Source of the DNA: Thermoplasmatota archaeon
GTDB lineage: Archaea > Thermoplasmatota > E2 > DHVEG-1
Assembly: GCA_016930995.1 (NCBI GenBank)
Contig: JAFGFQ010000104.1
Span: 1 to 44,219, forward strand
Length of the DNA: 44,219 nucleotides
Direction: 5' to 3'
Below, piece after piece: positions 1 through 7,965 of the stretch; the first letter of the stretch is position 1; each line of letters starts with the position of its first letter. The notes under the pieces are model-generated. The model was not told where the DNA came from. It made no database searches and worked only from the letters and a program-made list of their open reading frames with translations. The translations under genes were made by a program, and so were the position numbers.

Positions 1-119
1 AGTCCAGCTAGTTTCATTGCTCCGATTATGATATCTTTCCATATAAGAGCTATGATGAAACCAAAGGCTGCTGCTATTGATACTGCTATTGTGCTCTTTA
101 TCTCCTTTATGGTTACCAT
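1..119 (-). CDS. DUF5654-like small membrane protein (partial)
   Basis: The first 39 codons of a minus-strand gene that runs off the left edge of the window. It starts MVTIKEIKSTIAV and continues into a hydrophobic stretch with a Trp-Lys pair (residues 26-27), which resembles the small DUF5654 membrane proteins of archaea. A near-perfect Shine-Dalgarno (GGAGGTG, complement of 124-130) sits 4-5 nt before the ATG, which fixes the start. It follows the UbiA gene (ending at 203) on the same strand with an 80-base gap. The function of the family is unknown. The start and reading frame are clear; the family name is from memory and only the N-terminus is visible. Confidence 0.7.
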   Translation of the reverse strand, partial: MVTIKEIKSTIAVSIAAAFGFIIALIWKDIIIGAMKLAG

Positions 120-202
120 TTTTCACCTCCCCATAGGTTTAGTTATAAGGAAAACATGTCAAAGCTATTTAATCATTTCGAAAAAAATTACTTTAAATAT
201 GG

Positions 203-1252
203 TTATTCAAGAGGAATGAGATTTTTTCCATATAAAAACCGCAAACAGAGCAAAGGCCAGATAATCAAGAGAAGCATCAAAAAAAACGTAGGTAGAACCC
301 CGAAATGGTCGATCAAATAACTCAATAGTACAAAAGGGATTAACAAAAGACCAAGACCTTCATGCAGACCCTCGTACTGGAGCATTCGCTTACGGTTACT
401 TAGTGGTGCTTTTAATATACCTCTGGTGGTATAAAACAAGATAAACGCTATTATGAGAACACCGACAAGCGGAATCGGATATCCATAAAGGAAAATCGAG
501 GTAAAGCCGAGCAGAAACGGAACAACGGCCATCAACAGATGGGCACTCTTCACGAGGAACGTATATATAATAAAGAATCGTGGTTTTATCAATTCATTCT
601 CTGCTACATGCACACCAAGGACAACCGGAGTGGTTCGAATGCCAAGTTTTGTATCGAATTCCACGTCCTTTAAATTCGCTGAGATCCCAACACTGAACAC
701 CCATTGCAAGAACCCGACACAAGAAATCACAAATGCAAACAAGGAAATCTCATCAGAGACGGTAAATGCACCAAACAAACCATACGAAAAGACGGCTGCG
801 CCTAGCACATATTCCATTCCAGGTTTTCGTTTGCTGTATCGATTATAAAGGGTCATAAGGAAGAAAGATAACAATAATACAACAAATGAGCGAATGGAAA
901 AGAAAAAAACGACACATAAAACAACTGAAATGAAAAAAGCACTAAGAAAAAGGAAACCTGCCTTTCTTTTTGATATCACCCCTGATATCAGCGGTCGTTG
1001 AACAACATATTTTGACTGACGGTCAACCTCCATATCATAGTAATCATTTTGAACAAAGACAAAAATATGCCCAAGCAACCCGATAATCAACAACAAGAAA
1101 AGAGAAACAACATCGAACTGCCCATTACATAACGCACCAAAGACAGGGGTACATCCAATAAAAAGAATACCGTATGGTCGGATAAGCTTAAGGTACTCAC
1201 GTGCATTCACGATGTCACTACTCGTCTCTTTTCTCCACAATCTTTTTTTCAA
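203..1252 (-). CDS. UbiA-family prenyltransferase
   Basis: An integral membrane prenyltransferase of the UbiA superfamily, 349 residues with about eight to nine hydrophobic helices. The two Asp-rich Mg-prenyl-diphosphate motifs are present: N69-D70-x-x-D73-x-x-x-D77 (NDYYDMEVD) and D196-VEF-D200. Archaeal relatives include the digeranylgeranylglyceryl phosphate synthase of ether-lipid synthesis and quinone-type prenyltransferases; the substrate cannot be told from sequence. The start used is a TTG overlapping the TGA stop of the upstream pterin-synthase gene (TTGA), so translational coupling is likely. It is the last gene of the folP-folK-PTPS run. A paralogue lies at 40985-41974 and a degenerate relative at 24530-25168. 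Confidence 0.9.
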   Translation of the reverse strand: MKKRLWRKETSSDIVNAREYLKLIRPYGILFIGCTPVFGALCNGQFDVVSLFLLLIIGLLGHIFVFVQNDYYDMEVDRQSKYVVQRPLISGVISKRKAGFLFLSAFFISVVLCVVFFFSIRSFVVLLLSFFLMTLYNRYSKRKPGMEYVLGAAVFSYGLFGAFTVSDEISLFAFVISCVGFLQWVFSVGISANLKDVEFDTKLGIRTTPVVLGVHVAENELIKPRFFIIYTFLVKSAHLLMAVVPFLLGFTSIFLYGYPIPLVGVLIIAFILFYTTRGILKAPLSNRKRMLQYEGLHEGLGLLLIPFVLLSYLIDHFGVLPTFFLMLLLIIWPLLCLRFLYGKNLIPLE

Positions 1253-1596
1253 AGATGCAGTTCAACCCATTTTCCCTGTCCTTCCCAAAGGCGTATCGAG
1301 TATACTGGTAACTTATCTTTCAGTTGGTGTGCGATCCATTCCAGAATATGTTCGGCGGTTGGATTCTCAAAAAGCTCATTTAATGCTTGATGATCCAATT
1401 TTTCAATGACCGCAGCTTCCACGATTTCCTTTAGTTTTACAAAATCAAGGACCATTCCGTCTTTCTTTCTCTCTCCATCTAAAACAATTTCTAATTTATA
1501 GGTATGTCCATGAAGTTTCTCACATTTCCCCTTGTATTCTGGAAGATAATGTGCTGCATCAAAAAAGAACTCTCGGCACAGTCTCATATATCTCAT
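1249..1596 (-). CDS. 6-pyruvoyl-tetrahydropterin synthase/QueD-family protein (possible PTPS-III type)
   Basis: A COG0720-family T-fold enzyme of 115 residues acting on 7,8-dihydroneopterin triphosphate. Zinc ligands H16, H29 and H31 (the HGH motif), the catalytic pair D68-H69 and E105 are visible. The motif before HGH reads CEKLHGH, so it has both the Cys typical of QueD/PTPS-I and the Glu typical of PTPS-III enzymes, which release 6-hydroxymethyl-dihydropterin directly. Its place after folP and folK, with no folB in the run, fits a folate role in which it replaces dihydroneopterin aldolase. A queuosine/archaeosine (preQ0) role remains possible. M4 (at 1587) is an equally good start because AAAGGA lies at better spacing for it than for M1. 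Confidence 0.9.
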   Translation of the reverse strand: MRYMRLCREFFFDAAHYLPEYKGKCEKLHGHTYKLEIVLDGERKKDGMVLDFVKLKEIVEAAVIEKLDHQALNELFENPTAEHILEWIAHQLKDKLPVYSIRLWEGQGKWVELHL

Positions 1597-1640
1597 TCCT
1601 TTTTTTTTCTTGAAATGGGAACCAGGGTTATTAATATCAT

Positions 1641-2120
1641 CTATTTATAGAAGACCACTTTGTCATGCCAGGGCTTATCTGTATATATATCTTTGATAGT
1701 CTTCTTCAATACAGGATGAAGAAAGCTTGGATCAATATCCATGAGTGGTTGAAGAACAAAAAGCCGTTCCTGAATCAACGGATGAGGTATAGTAAGATTT
1801 TTTGAATGTATTATGCGATTTCCATAAAACAAGATGTCGATATCAATACTCCTTGGTCCATTTTCTACAGTTGAGATTCTGCCTAGTTTTTGTTCAATAG
1901 ATTTCAAAAGTGCTAAGAGGGCATGTGGTTCAATCTCGGTTTGAATTTCAACAACGCAGTTTAAAAACCATTGTTGTTTGATATTCCCAATCGGTTCGGT
2001 GAGATAGACGTGAGATTTTTTTTGTATTATACAGACCTTAGCAATCAATGCAAGAGCTTTCCGAATATTTTTTTCCTTTTCGCCCATATTTGAGCCAAGA
2101 CCAAGGAATACCTGTGGCAT
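1641..2120 (-). CDS. folK: 2-amino-4-hydroxy-6-hydroxymethyldihydropteridine pyrophosphokinase
   Basis: Bacterial-type HPPK, 159 residues, the usual length. It transfers pyrophosphate from ATP to 6-hydroxymethyl-7,8-dihydropterin in folate synthesis. The N-terminal FLGLGSNMGEK and the signature GPRSIDIDIL (residues 88-97), with Mg ligands D93 and D95, are intact. Its ATG overlaps the folP stop by one base (TAATG), a classic translational coupling. Many archaea use the unrelated MptE for this step, so a FolK-type enzyme next to folP suggests a bacterial-type pathway in this lineage. Confidence 0.95.
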   Translation of the reverse strand: MPQVFLGLGSNMGEKEKNIRKALALIAKVCIIQKKSHVYLTEPIGNIKQQWFLNCVVEIQTEIEPHALLALLKSIEQKLGRISTVENGPRSIDIDILFYGNRIIHSKNLTIPHPLIQERLFVLQPLMDIDPSFLHPVLKKTIKDIYTDKPWHDKVVFYK

Positions 2121-2953
2121 TAGATACCTCGGATTGCATCGACGATATGAAGAGCTCGTTTACATTCTTTCACATCATGGACACGTACCATATTTGCTCC
2201 ATTTATGACAGCGATGGTGACTGCGGCAATGGTTCCTTCTAAACGTTCTTTTACCGATAACCCTGTGATTGCTCCGATAAAAGATTTTCGTGATGGTCCG
2301 ACGAGAATGGGACAGCCAAGGGACTTGAATGACGCCAACTGCTTCAGGATTTGAAGATTATGCTCTATTGTTTTTCCAAACCCAATCCCCGGATCGATGA
2401 TGATTTGTTCGATATGCTCGTTACGTGCTGCATTGATTTGTTTACGAAAAAACATAGTGAGGTCTTCAAGGAGATTATTATATTGAGGATTCTGCTGCAT
2501 AGTTGTTGGTGATCCCTGCATATGCATCAGCACCACCGGAACTTTGTTTTTTGCTATGACTTTTCTCATTTCTGGGTTTCTCAATCCTGTGATATCATTA
2601 ATAAGATGGGCTCCTGCCTTTAGACAAATGTCTGCAACATGTGGTTTGTAGGTATCGATGGAGAGAGGAATGGATACCTCATCGAGGAGGTGCTGCATCA
2701 CAGGCAACACACGAGCAAGTTCGTCTTTTTCAGATAAAGGATGGGAACCGGGTCGTGTGCTTTCCCCCCCGATATCAATAAGATCTGCTCCTTCAGATAC
2801 CATTTTTTTTGCGTAGTCGACCGCTGTGTCCACCTTGTCAAAGAAACCTCCATCGGAAAAAGAGTCAGGGGTTACGTTAAGGATGCCCATGATGATTGTT
2901 TTATCGAAATGTATGGTATATTCTTTGCAGATAAGCGATGAAGGTTGTGCCAT
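2120..2953 (-). CDS. folP: Dihydropteroate synthase
   Basis: A TIM-barrel dihydropteroate synthase, 277 residues, which condenses hydroxymethyl-dihydropterin diphosphate with p-aminobenzoate (or an archaeal equivalent). The first signature IMGILNVTPDSFSDGG (residues 21-36), the middle substrate-binding segment with IDIGGESTRPG, and the C-terminal GPSRKSFIG loop are all intact. It is the first gene of the minus-strand pterin operon and is followed directly by folK. A very AT-rich TATA-like stretch at 3013-3037 lies about 60-85 bases upstream and could serve both this gene and the plus-strand genes that diverge from it. Confidence 0.95.
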   Translation of the reverse strand: MAQPSSLICKEYTIHFDKTIIMGILNVTPDSFSDGGFFDKVDTAVDYAKKMVSEGADLIDIGGESTRPGSHPLSEKDELARVLPVMQHLLDEVSIPLSIDTYKPHVADICLKAGAHLINDITGLRNPEMRKVIAKNKVPVVLMHMQGSPTTMQQNPQYNNLLEDLTMFFRKQINAARNEHIEQIIIDPGIGFGKTIEHNLQILKQLASFKSLGCPILVGPSRKSFIGAITGLSVKERLEGTIAAVTIAVINGANMVRVHDVKECKRALHIVDAIRGI

Positions 2954-3010
2954 TGGTCATACCAAATGACAACGCCCTATTAATACCCAGTGATACGAAT
3001 TCAACTTTTT

Positions 3011-3037
3011 TATTATTTATATTATATTATATAATTT
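3011..3037. promoter_or_regulatory. Divergent TATA-rich promoter region
   Basis: A 27-base run made almost only of A and T, with overlapping TATA-box-like cores, between the divergent folP (minus) and dtdA-side (plus) transcription units. A plus-strand start about 25 bases downstream would fall near 3060, ahead of the small ORF at 3091. Which strand is served is inferred, not shown. Confidence 0.5.
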
Positions 3038-3090
3038 GATAACAGTTGTACAACAAGACTTTATAAGGGGGAAATTAACACTTTTCTTGC

Positions 3091-3237
3091 ATGATAGTAA
3101 TCGGACTTTTATCCACCGAAGAAGAAGCACTAGAAATTCAATTTATCGCAAAAATATGCACTGTTGAAAACCGTATTCGCTATCTTGTGCATGTCGAGCG
3201 AATAAAACGACTTGTCAGTGAGCAAACCAGAGTGTAA
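3091..3237 (+). CDS. Hypothetical small protein (48 aa)
   Basis: An ATG-started 48-codon ORF in the leader region ahead of dtdA, beginning MIVIGLLSTEEEA and ending in a basic amphipathic segment (RYLVHVERIKRLV). I do not recognise a family. The composition is protein-like, with charged helical segments, and it lies 40 bases upstream of dtdA on the same strand just downstream of a TATA-rich promoter. The nearest purine run (AAGGGGG at 3066-3070) is about 20 bases from the ATG, so the initiation signal is weak. It could be a genuine small gene co-transcribed with dtdA or a chance ORF in a long leader. Confidence 0.45.
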   Translation: MIVIGLLSTEEEALEIQFIAKICTVENRIRYLVHVERIKRLVSEQTRV

Positions 3238-3276
3238 CGCAAATTACAATAACACCCTTTTTGTTCTGTTTTTATA

Positions 3277-4152
3277 ATGACCGTATTGATTGTTTCTTCA
3301 ACAGAGGATCCCGCAAGTACGCATATAAAAAATTGTCTCATGGAACAAGCGTCATGGGAAGAGTATGGAACCTTTTGTAATATGCCGGTCTTCAGAAATA
3401 GTTTAATGAAAAATCTCGTAATTGTTACCATCCCTGATAAAAAAATACGACATGAGAACATTGACATTGAAGTCCAAACACACCTACACCTTGACCCAAG
3501 GATAACTATCTTTCTTTCCAGACATCGTAGTAAGATGGGGGAACCAACGCTGACCGTTCATCCTATTGGTAATTTTGGGGACGCTGAGTTTGGTGGACAA
3601 CCAAGGACTTTAGTACCTGCAGCACCACGAACGATGGTGTCTCTGCTTCGCCTTATTAAATATAACCTAAGTATAACGAATCTCGAGTATCAAGTCTGTT
3701 ACGAAGTCACTCATCACGGGCCACTTCTCAAGATCCCAACGCTGTTCGTCGAGGTGGGAAGCACCGAGGTTCAATGGCAAAAAAAAGAGCCTGCATCGAT
3801 TATTGCAACATCACTTCTTCAGATGTTTTCAAAATTTCATTATGAAGAACAATGTCCAAGTGATATTCCTGTCCTCCTTGGCATCGGAGGTGGTCATTAC
3901 GCACCGAGATTTACTGATGTTGCGTTTCAAAAAAATGTCGCCTTTGGCCATATGATTCCATCCTACCATATCAACCCAGACACTATCGATTGGCCGATAC
4001 TACAACAAGCCATCCAGGCTACCCCTAATTTCTCTGGAGTCTACCTTCATAAGAAAGCACTAAAAAAATCACAGGTCACCAACTTTAAACAGTTATTTCA
4101 TAATCATGACGTCCCAGTCCTCTCAAGTGAGGAGTTACCGTCCCTTGTGTAA
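3277..4152 (+). CDS. dtdA: D-aminoacyl-tRNA deacylase (DtdA/DTD2 family)
   Basis: The archaeal and plant type of D-aminoacyl-tRNA deacylase, 291 residues, which hydrolyses D-amino acids from mischarged tRNA. Conserved stretches include HPIGNFGDAEFGG (about 107-119), the YEVTHHGP motif near residue 150, PTLFVEVGSTE and the GIGGGHYAPRFTD motif (about 210-222) with the metal-binding His. It starts at ATG 3277, 40 bases after the small upstream ORF. Its last 18 bases overlap the end of the convergent AGT-EndoV gene, so no terminator is possible between the two coding regions. Confidence 0.95.
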   Translation: MTVLIVSSTEDPASTHIKNCLMEQASWEEYGTFCNMPVFRNSLMKNLVIVTIPDKKIRHENIDIEVQTHLHLDPRITIFLSRHRSKMGEPTLTVHPIGNFGDAEFGGQPRTLVPAAPRTMVSLLRLIKYNLSITNLEYQVCYEVTHHGPLLKIPTLFVEVGSTEVQWQKKEPASIIATSLLQMFSKFHYEEQCPSDIPVLLGIGGGHYAPRFTDVAFQKNVAFGHMIPSYHINPDTIDWPILQQAIQATPNFSGVYLHKKALKKSQVTNFKQLFHNHDVPVLSSEELPSLV

Positions 4153-5067
4153 CTGTTCTTGTGCGAGTTGATGGGCACGTCGTAATGGTTCAGGGATTTT
4201 CGTGATACACAGGTGTCTTACAATATCAACACTCGTCGAAAGAGAGACCCGATGTCCTGGTGAGACATAGACAGGCCTTCTTCCCTTTTTTATTGAATAT
4301 GCATAACCTCTCTGTTCAGAATCAATCAATATCTGCGAATCTCGTAGTGTCCCATAAAGCAATGTTTTTGCTATACCAACCGTCGGAATATCCAAAAGGA
4401 TACCTGCATGCGACGCAAGTCCACAGTAAGCAGGATGCAGGATTCCGTTTCCATCAAGAAGTAAAAGAGATGGTTTTCTCCGTAGCTTCTTTACGAGTTG
4501 TTGAACAATAGGAAGCTCTCTATACGAAAAATATGTGGAAATGAAGGGAAAATCAGTAAGCGAAAACCTAACCACTTCTTCAAGCACTTGCCTCGTATGA
4601 TAATCAAGGACAACACAAGCTCCACATGCCTCCTTAAATTCATTATCTGGGTATGCGACATCAACACCAGCGACTGTTGTAAATGAATCATTCTCGTCTT
4701 GCAGAGAGATTTTTTTACTTAGTTGTATCTGTTCTTGGCGTAATTTTTTTAAAGGATATCCTGTGTCAAAATCATTGAAGAACACCGTGTCAAAATCAAC
4801 GATTTTTCCTTTTTTCACGTGAATTGAATCCTTCTTTAGTCGTCTGATTTTATCATCAATTCCCAGTCCAAAACCACCAAGCCGGCCATCGGAATGAACG
4901 ATTTTGTAACACGGCATGTCATCCGCATTTGGGTTCTGATTCATCATCCGACCGACTGCTCTTGCTGCGACCCTATCACCTAACGCTTCTGCCACTGCGC
5001 CATAGGTCGAAATCTTCCCCGGGGGAATCTGTCGTACCATCTGATAGGTATATTCAAAAAGATTCAT
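4135..5067 (-). CDS. O6-alkylguanine-DNA alkyltransferase / endonuclease V fusion
   Basis: A bifunctional DNA-repair protein of 310 residues. Residues 1-80 match the alkyltransferase DNA-binding domain with the acceptor Cys in P52-C53-Y54-K55 (canonical PCHR) and the flanking GGFG. Residues 100-310 are endonuclease V: D136 (GVDVAY), E184, D205 (LLLDGNG), H211 and K234 line up with the catalytic set of the E. coli enzyme, and VYVSPGHRVS supplies the late His. Such a fusion, with both activities, is known from Ferroplasma acidarmanus. It would repair alkylated guanine and nick at deaminated adenine (hypoxanthine). The protein overlaps dtdA tail to tail and diverges from the hydrolase at 5133. 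No Shine-Dalgarno is seen, so the mRNA may be leaderless. Confidence 0.95.
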   Translation of the reverse strand: MNLFEYTYQMVRQIPPGKISTYGAVAEALGDRVAARAVGRMMNQNPNADDMPCYKIVHSDGRLGGFGLGIDDKIRRLKKDSIHVKKGKIVDFDTVFFNDFDTGYPLKKLRQEQIQLSKKISLQDENDSFTTVAGVDVAYPDNEFKEACGACVVLDYHTRQVLEEVVRFSLTDFPFISTYFSYRELPIVQQLVKKLRRKPSLLLLDGNGILHPAYCGLASHAGILLDIPTVGIAKTLLYGTLRDSQILIDSEQRGYAYSIKKGRRPVYVSPGHRVSLSTSVDIVRHLCITKIPEPLRRAHQLAQEQLHKGR

Positions 5068-5132
5068 ATAGAAATATCAATTATGCAGTGTAAATAATTT
5101 ACTCTTCCTTATTTGAAGGGGGACAATACATC

Positions 5133-5915
5133 ATGCCAGATCGTATGAATACAATCAAATTCCTTGGGACCGCAGGAGCACGGTTTGTTGTCATGAAACA
5201 ATTGCGCGCTTCTGGTGGAATCTGGCTTTCACTTGATGGAACACAGGTCTTAATTGATCCAGGTCCTGGTTCCTTGCTTCATTGTCTCTCTAGCCGGCCA
5301 AAGTTAAATCCTCAGGAGCTGGACGGTATTATTCTTACACATCGTCATCTTGATCATTCCAATGACATCAACATCATGATCGAAGCGATGACAAACGGCG
5401 GGTTTCACAGGAAAGGGATTGTGTTTGCACCAAGCGATGCATTAGAAAACGACCCGGTTGTTCTCCACTATGCACGAAAGCAAGTTGACCATGTGAAGGT
5501 TCTTACGGAGAAAGGGCAGTATCGAGTGGGGACTATCTCTTTTGAAACACCGATTCGGTTCAAACACGGGGTTGAAACATACGGTATTACTCTCAGAGGA
5601 AAAACCAACAGCGTATCACTGATTACCGACACTGATTTTTTTCCCGGTTTAGCATCCTATTTCACGGGGGATATCCTTATTGTCAATGTTGTTATGTTGG
5701 AGGAGAAAAGCAACATCGAACATCTGTGTTTGCATGAAGCAGAGCAAATCATTACGCAAAGCAAGCCACGACTTGCGATACTGACTCATTTTGGCATGGG
5801 CATGGTGAAAGCAAAACCCTGGGAGATAGCAGAAACACTTTCTCGTAAACTCGGAATTCATGTTATTGCTGCCCGAGATGGTATGCAAATCGATATGAAT
5901 CAGTATACAAAATAG
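5133..5915 (+). CDS. Metallo-beta-lactamase-fold hydrolase
   Basis: A 260-residue MBL-fold protein with the metal motif T-H70-x-H72-x-D74-H75 (LTHRHLDHSND), an upstream IDPGPGS loop, a late TDTD segment (about 166-169) and LTHFGMGM near the C-terminus that supplies further ligands. It lacks the extra domains of RNase Z, CPSF or beta-lactamases. The exact substrate is unknown; small MBL proteins of this kind include phosphodiesterases and general hydrolases. A GGGGG run 9 bases before the ATG at 5133 supports this start over the internal M5. It is followed after 27 bases by the PflX-like radical SAM gene, so the two probably form an operon. Confidence 0.85.
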   Translation: MPDRMNTIKFLGTAGARFVVMKQLRASGGIWLSLDGTQVLIDPGPGSLLHCLSSRPKLNPQELDGIILTHRHLDHSNDINIMIEAMTNGGFHRKGIVFAPSDALENDPVVLHYARKQVDHVKVLTEKGQYRVGTISFETPIRFKHGVETYGITLRGKTNSVSLITDTDFFPGLASYFTGDILIVNVVMLEEKSNIEHLCLHEAEQIITQSKPRLAILTHFGMGMVKAKPWEIAETLSRKLGIHVIAARDGMQIDMNQYTK

Positions 5916-5942
5916 TTTTAATTCTCAACAACGATATCAAAA

Positions 5943-6935
5943 ATGATGATGCTGCGAGCATTGCTGCCAAAATACCATGATATTCTTGAAGAAAACGGCA
6001 CGGCTTGTTATCTGAATTGTAAACATATCCCTGTCATATTTGATCAATCTCTTTCAACTGATGAGCTCTGGCGGATTCATGACGAGGTTCTTGGTGTGTA
6101 CACTGTTCAAAATACCATTCAAACACCCTCACTTCTCGATTTAAAAATCGAACTTGCTGATCGTCTCTTTCAAGCGTGTTGTTTCTGTGAACATAAATGT
6201 AAAGTTGACAGAAGAAATGCTGCAGGGATTTGCGGCGTCCAGGAGGCACATGTCGCTCTTGAGTTTTTACATTACGGGGAAGAACCTGTTCTTACTCCGT
6301 CGCATACAATCTTTTTTTCAGGATGTACTTTTCATTGCGTGTTTTGTCAGAATTGGGATATCAGTCAGGTTCCGTGTGGAACGATTATCGCACCAAAACA
6401 GCTTGCAGCACGTATTGAACAACGCAAGACACAGGGATCTCGCAATGTGAACTGGGTTGGGGGAGACCCAACATCAAATCTTCCATACATCCTCAAAGTC
6501 CTTCGATATGTAAACAGTAATATTCCACAGGTATGGAACTCAAACATGTACTGTTCTGAGGAGACGATGAAATTGCTACATGGTGTTATCGATATCTACC
6601 TAACGGATTTTAAATATGGGAATGATTCGTGCGCAAAAAGACTCTCTGATGCTGATGGATATGTCGCAGTCGTGAAAAGAAACCATTTCTTAGCATATCA
6701 GCATGGTGAGGTTATCATTCGACATTTGGTATTACCGAACCATATCGAGTGTTGTTCAAAACCGATTATTGATTATATCGCCAAGACTCTTCCAAATATT
6801 GTTGTGAATATTATGGCTCAGTATCGACCTGAATACATTGCTTATGAATATAAGGATATAGCCAGATCTCCTTCACCAGAGGAAATCTTGCAGGTCAGAG
6901 AATATGCGGAAAATCATTGTATCAACCTTATTTAA
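5943..6935 (+). CDS. PflX-like radical SAM protein (COG1313 type)
   Basis: A 330-residue radical SAM protein related to pyruvate-formate-lyase-activating enzymes. The [4Fe-4S]/SAM motif is C128-x3-C132-x2-C135 (GCTFHCVFCQNW). An additional cysteine cluster before it (C79, C80, C82, C86, C97, with GICG) is typical of the COG1313 group and may hold a second centre. VGGDPTSN (about 158-165) is the usual SAM-contact segment. Its substrate is not known, and no glycyl-radical enzyme lies nearby. Three consecutive ATG codons open the gene (5943, 5946 and 5949). It is probably co-transcribed with the upstream MBL-fold gene. Confidence 0.9.
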   Translation: MMMLRALLPKYHDILEENGTACYLNCKHIPVIFDQSLSTDELWRIHDEVLGVYTVQNTIQTPSLLDLKIELADRLFQACCFCEHKCKVDRRNAAGICGVQEAHVALEFLHYGEEPVLTPSHTIFFSGCTFHCVFCQNWDISQVPCGTIIAPKQLAARIEQRKTQGSRNVNWVGGDPTSNLPYILKVLRYVNSNIPQVWNSNMYCSEETMKLLHGVIDIYLTDFKYGNDSCAKRLSDADGYVAVVKRNHFLAYQHGEVIIRHLVLPNHIECCSKPIIDYIAKTLPNIVVNIMAQYRPEYIAYEYKDIARSPSPEEILQVREYAENHCINLI

Positions 6936-7056
6936 TGTTGGTATTTCTCATTTCTCTTCTCTTGCCTTTTTGTGCTTGCTTTAAAATTGTATCACGAACT
7001 CACCAGGCATCAATTGGCGGGTTTTCTCCTCGATTTCCTTATACGAATAGATATTT

Positions 7057-7079
7057 ATTAATATATATAAATATATATT
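7057..7079. promoter_or_regulatory. TATA-rich promoter in a convergent intergenic region
   Basis: A 23-base alternating A/T stretch with several TATA cores, lying between the 3' ends of the PflX-like gene (plus) and lplA (minus). No coding gene starts near it on either strand. A promoter here therefore points to a non-coding transcript, most simply the hairpin-bearing segment downstream on the plus strand. Confidence 0.4.
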
Positions 7080-7104
7080 CTTTTTAATGTTATTTACCTT
7101 TCTT

Positions 7105-7190
7105 TACCTCCACGTATTATCAAAGAGAGGATTTGATACAAAAGAATAGTAAGTATTACCTTCAAAAATCAGTTTGAACAGGTAATACCA
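7105..7190 (+). ncRNA. Candidate small RNA with two hairpins
   Basis: A stretch between two converging genes with two adjacent stem-loops. The first has a perfect 7-bp stem (TATCAAA 7118-7124 with TTTGATA 7132-7138) around a purine loop GAGAGGA. The second (7153-7188) pairs GTATTACC with GGTAATAC and TTCAAA with TTTGAA across a 2-nt bulge and a 6-nt loop. A strong TATA-like block ends about 25 bases before the assumed 5' end. Known families were not recognised. The second hairpin could instead act at the 3' end of the lplA mRNA on the other strand. Ends and strand are guesses. Confidence 0.35.
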
Positions 7191-7200
7191 TTAGAGAATC

Positions 7201-7965
7201 TCATCGTCGATGATTCCATGCCACCGAAGAAAAACATTCTTCTTCATATTTTTTTGTCAATGCTCGTTCATTTTCAGTGAGTTTTCCTTCGCTTAACTTC
7301 ACCTGAAATTCTTCCTCAAAACCTTTGATCATCACTTGAGAAACCTGCTGAAAACCTACCTCTCTGCCTAACAGATGCTTTACCGATGTCACTCTCTGTT
7401 TTACGTCAGCAATGAGCTTATCCTTAATCTTTTCATTTGGAACCTTCAACAAAGAAAACATTTTGTTGACATCAACATCCAACAGGATAGTACCATGCTG
7501 AAGGACTGTTTGTAATTTTCTTGTTTGCGCGTTTCCCGAAATCTTTTGTCCCCTAGCAACAATATCATTTATCGGAGCATATTCGCTCTCAATGCCCAAA
7601 TGTTGCAACCCTCTCATAAGAGCTCTGCATATTCTTCCATAGCTTTTCATAATATTTTTAGGAATCTCTGGATGAGCTTCCGGAATGACGATACTATAGG
7701 TCAGTTCTTTCTCATGGAACACCGCTCCTCCGCCGGTAACCCGCCGAACATAATCAACGCCAAACCGTTCACAAGCAGCGATATCGACCTCCTCTGTCAA
7801 ACTCTGGAAATATCCAATAGAAATCGCTGCAGGTGCCCATCCATAGAAACGGACTGTTGGAAGAGCATTCCCTTTGCTTACTTCTGAGAGTATCGCCTGA
7901 TCTATCGCCATATTCGAAAAAGCAGTATCAAAACCGGTTTGAAGCAATCTCCATTGTTCTTTCAT
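7201..7965 (-). CDS. lplA: Lipoate-protein ligase A, catalytic subunit
   Basis: The catalytic domain of a split lipoate-protein ligase, 254 residues, which activates lipoate with ATP and attaches it to E2 or GcvH lysines. The BPL/LplA signatures are visible: RRVTGGGAVFHEKELTYS (about 74-91) and the later HGTILLDVDV. The C-terminal domain found in bacterial LplA is missing; it is encoded separately by the preceding gene, as in Thermoplasma acidophilum. The ATG lies inside the lplB stop (ATGA overlap). The operon order DUF63-lipA-lplB-lplA suggests that both salvage and de novo lipoylation are present. A hairpin lies just past its stop (7153-7188). Confidence 0.93.
   Translation of the reverse strand: MKEQWRLLQTGFDTAFSNMAIDQAILSEVSKGNALPTVRFYGWAPAAISIGYFQSLTEEVDIAACERFGVDYVRRVTGGGAVFHEKELTYSIVIPEAHPEIPKNIMKSYGRICRALMRGLQHLGIESEYAPINDIVARGQKISGNAQTRKLQTVLQHGTILLDVDVNKMFSLLKVPNEKIKDKLIADVKQRVTSVKHLLGREVGFQQVSQVMIKGFEEEFQVKLSEGKLTENERALTKKYEEECFSSVAWNHRR

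Noticed and set aside
28..219. Plus-strand 63-codon ORF at the left edge
   Set aside because: It lies antisense to the DUF5654-like gene, which has a strong Shine-Dalgarno and a family-like N-terminus; the plus ORF has no support.
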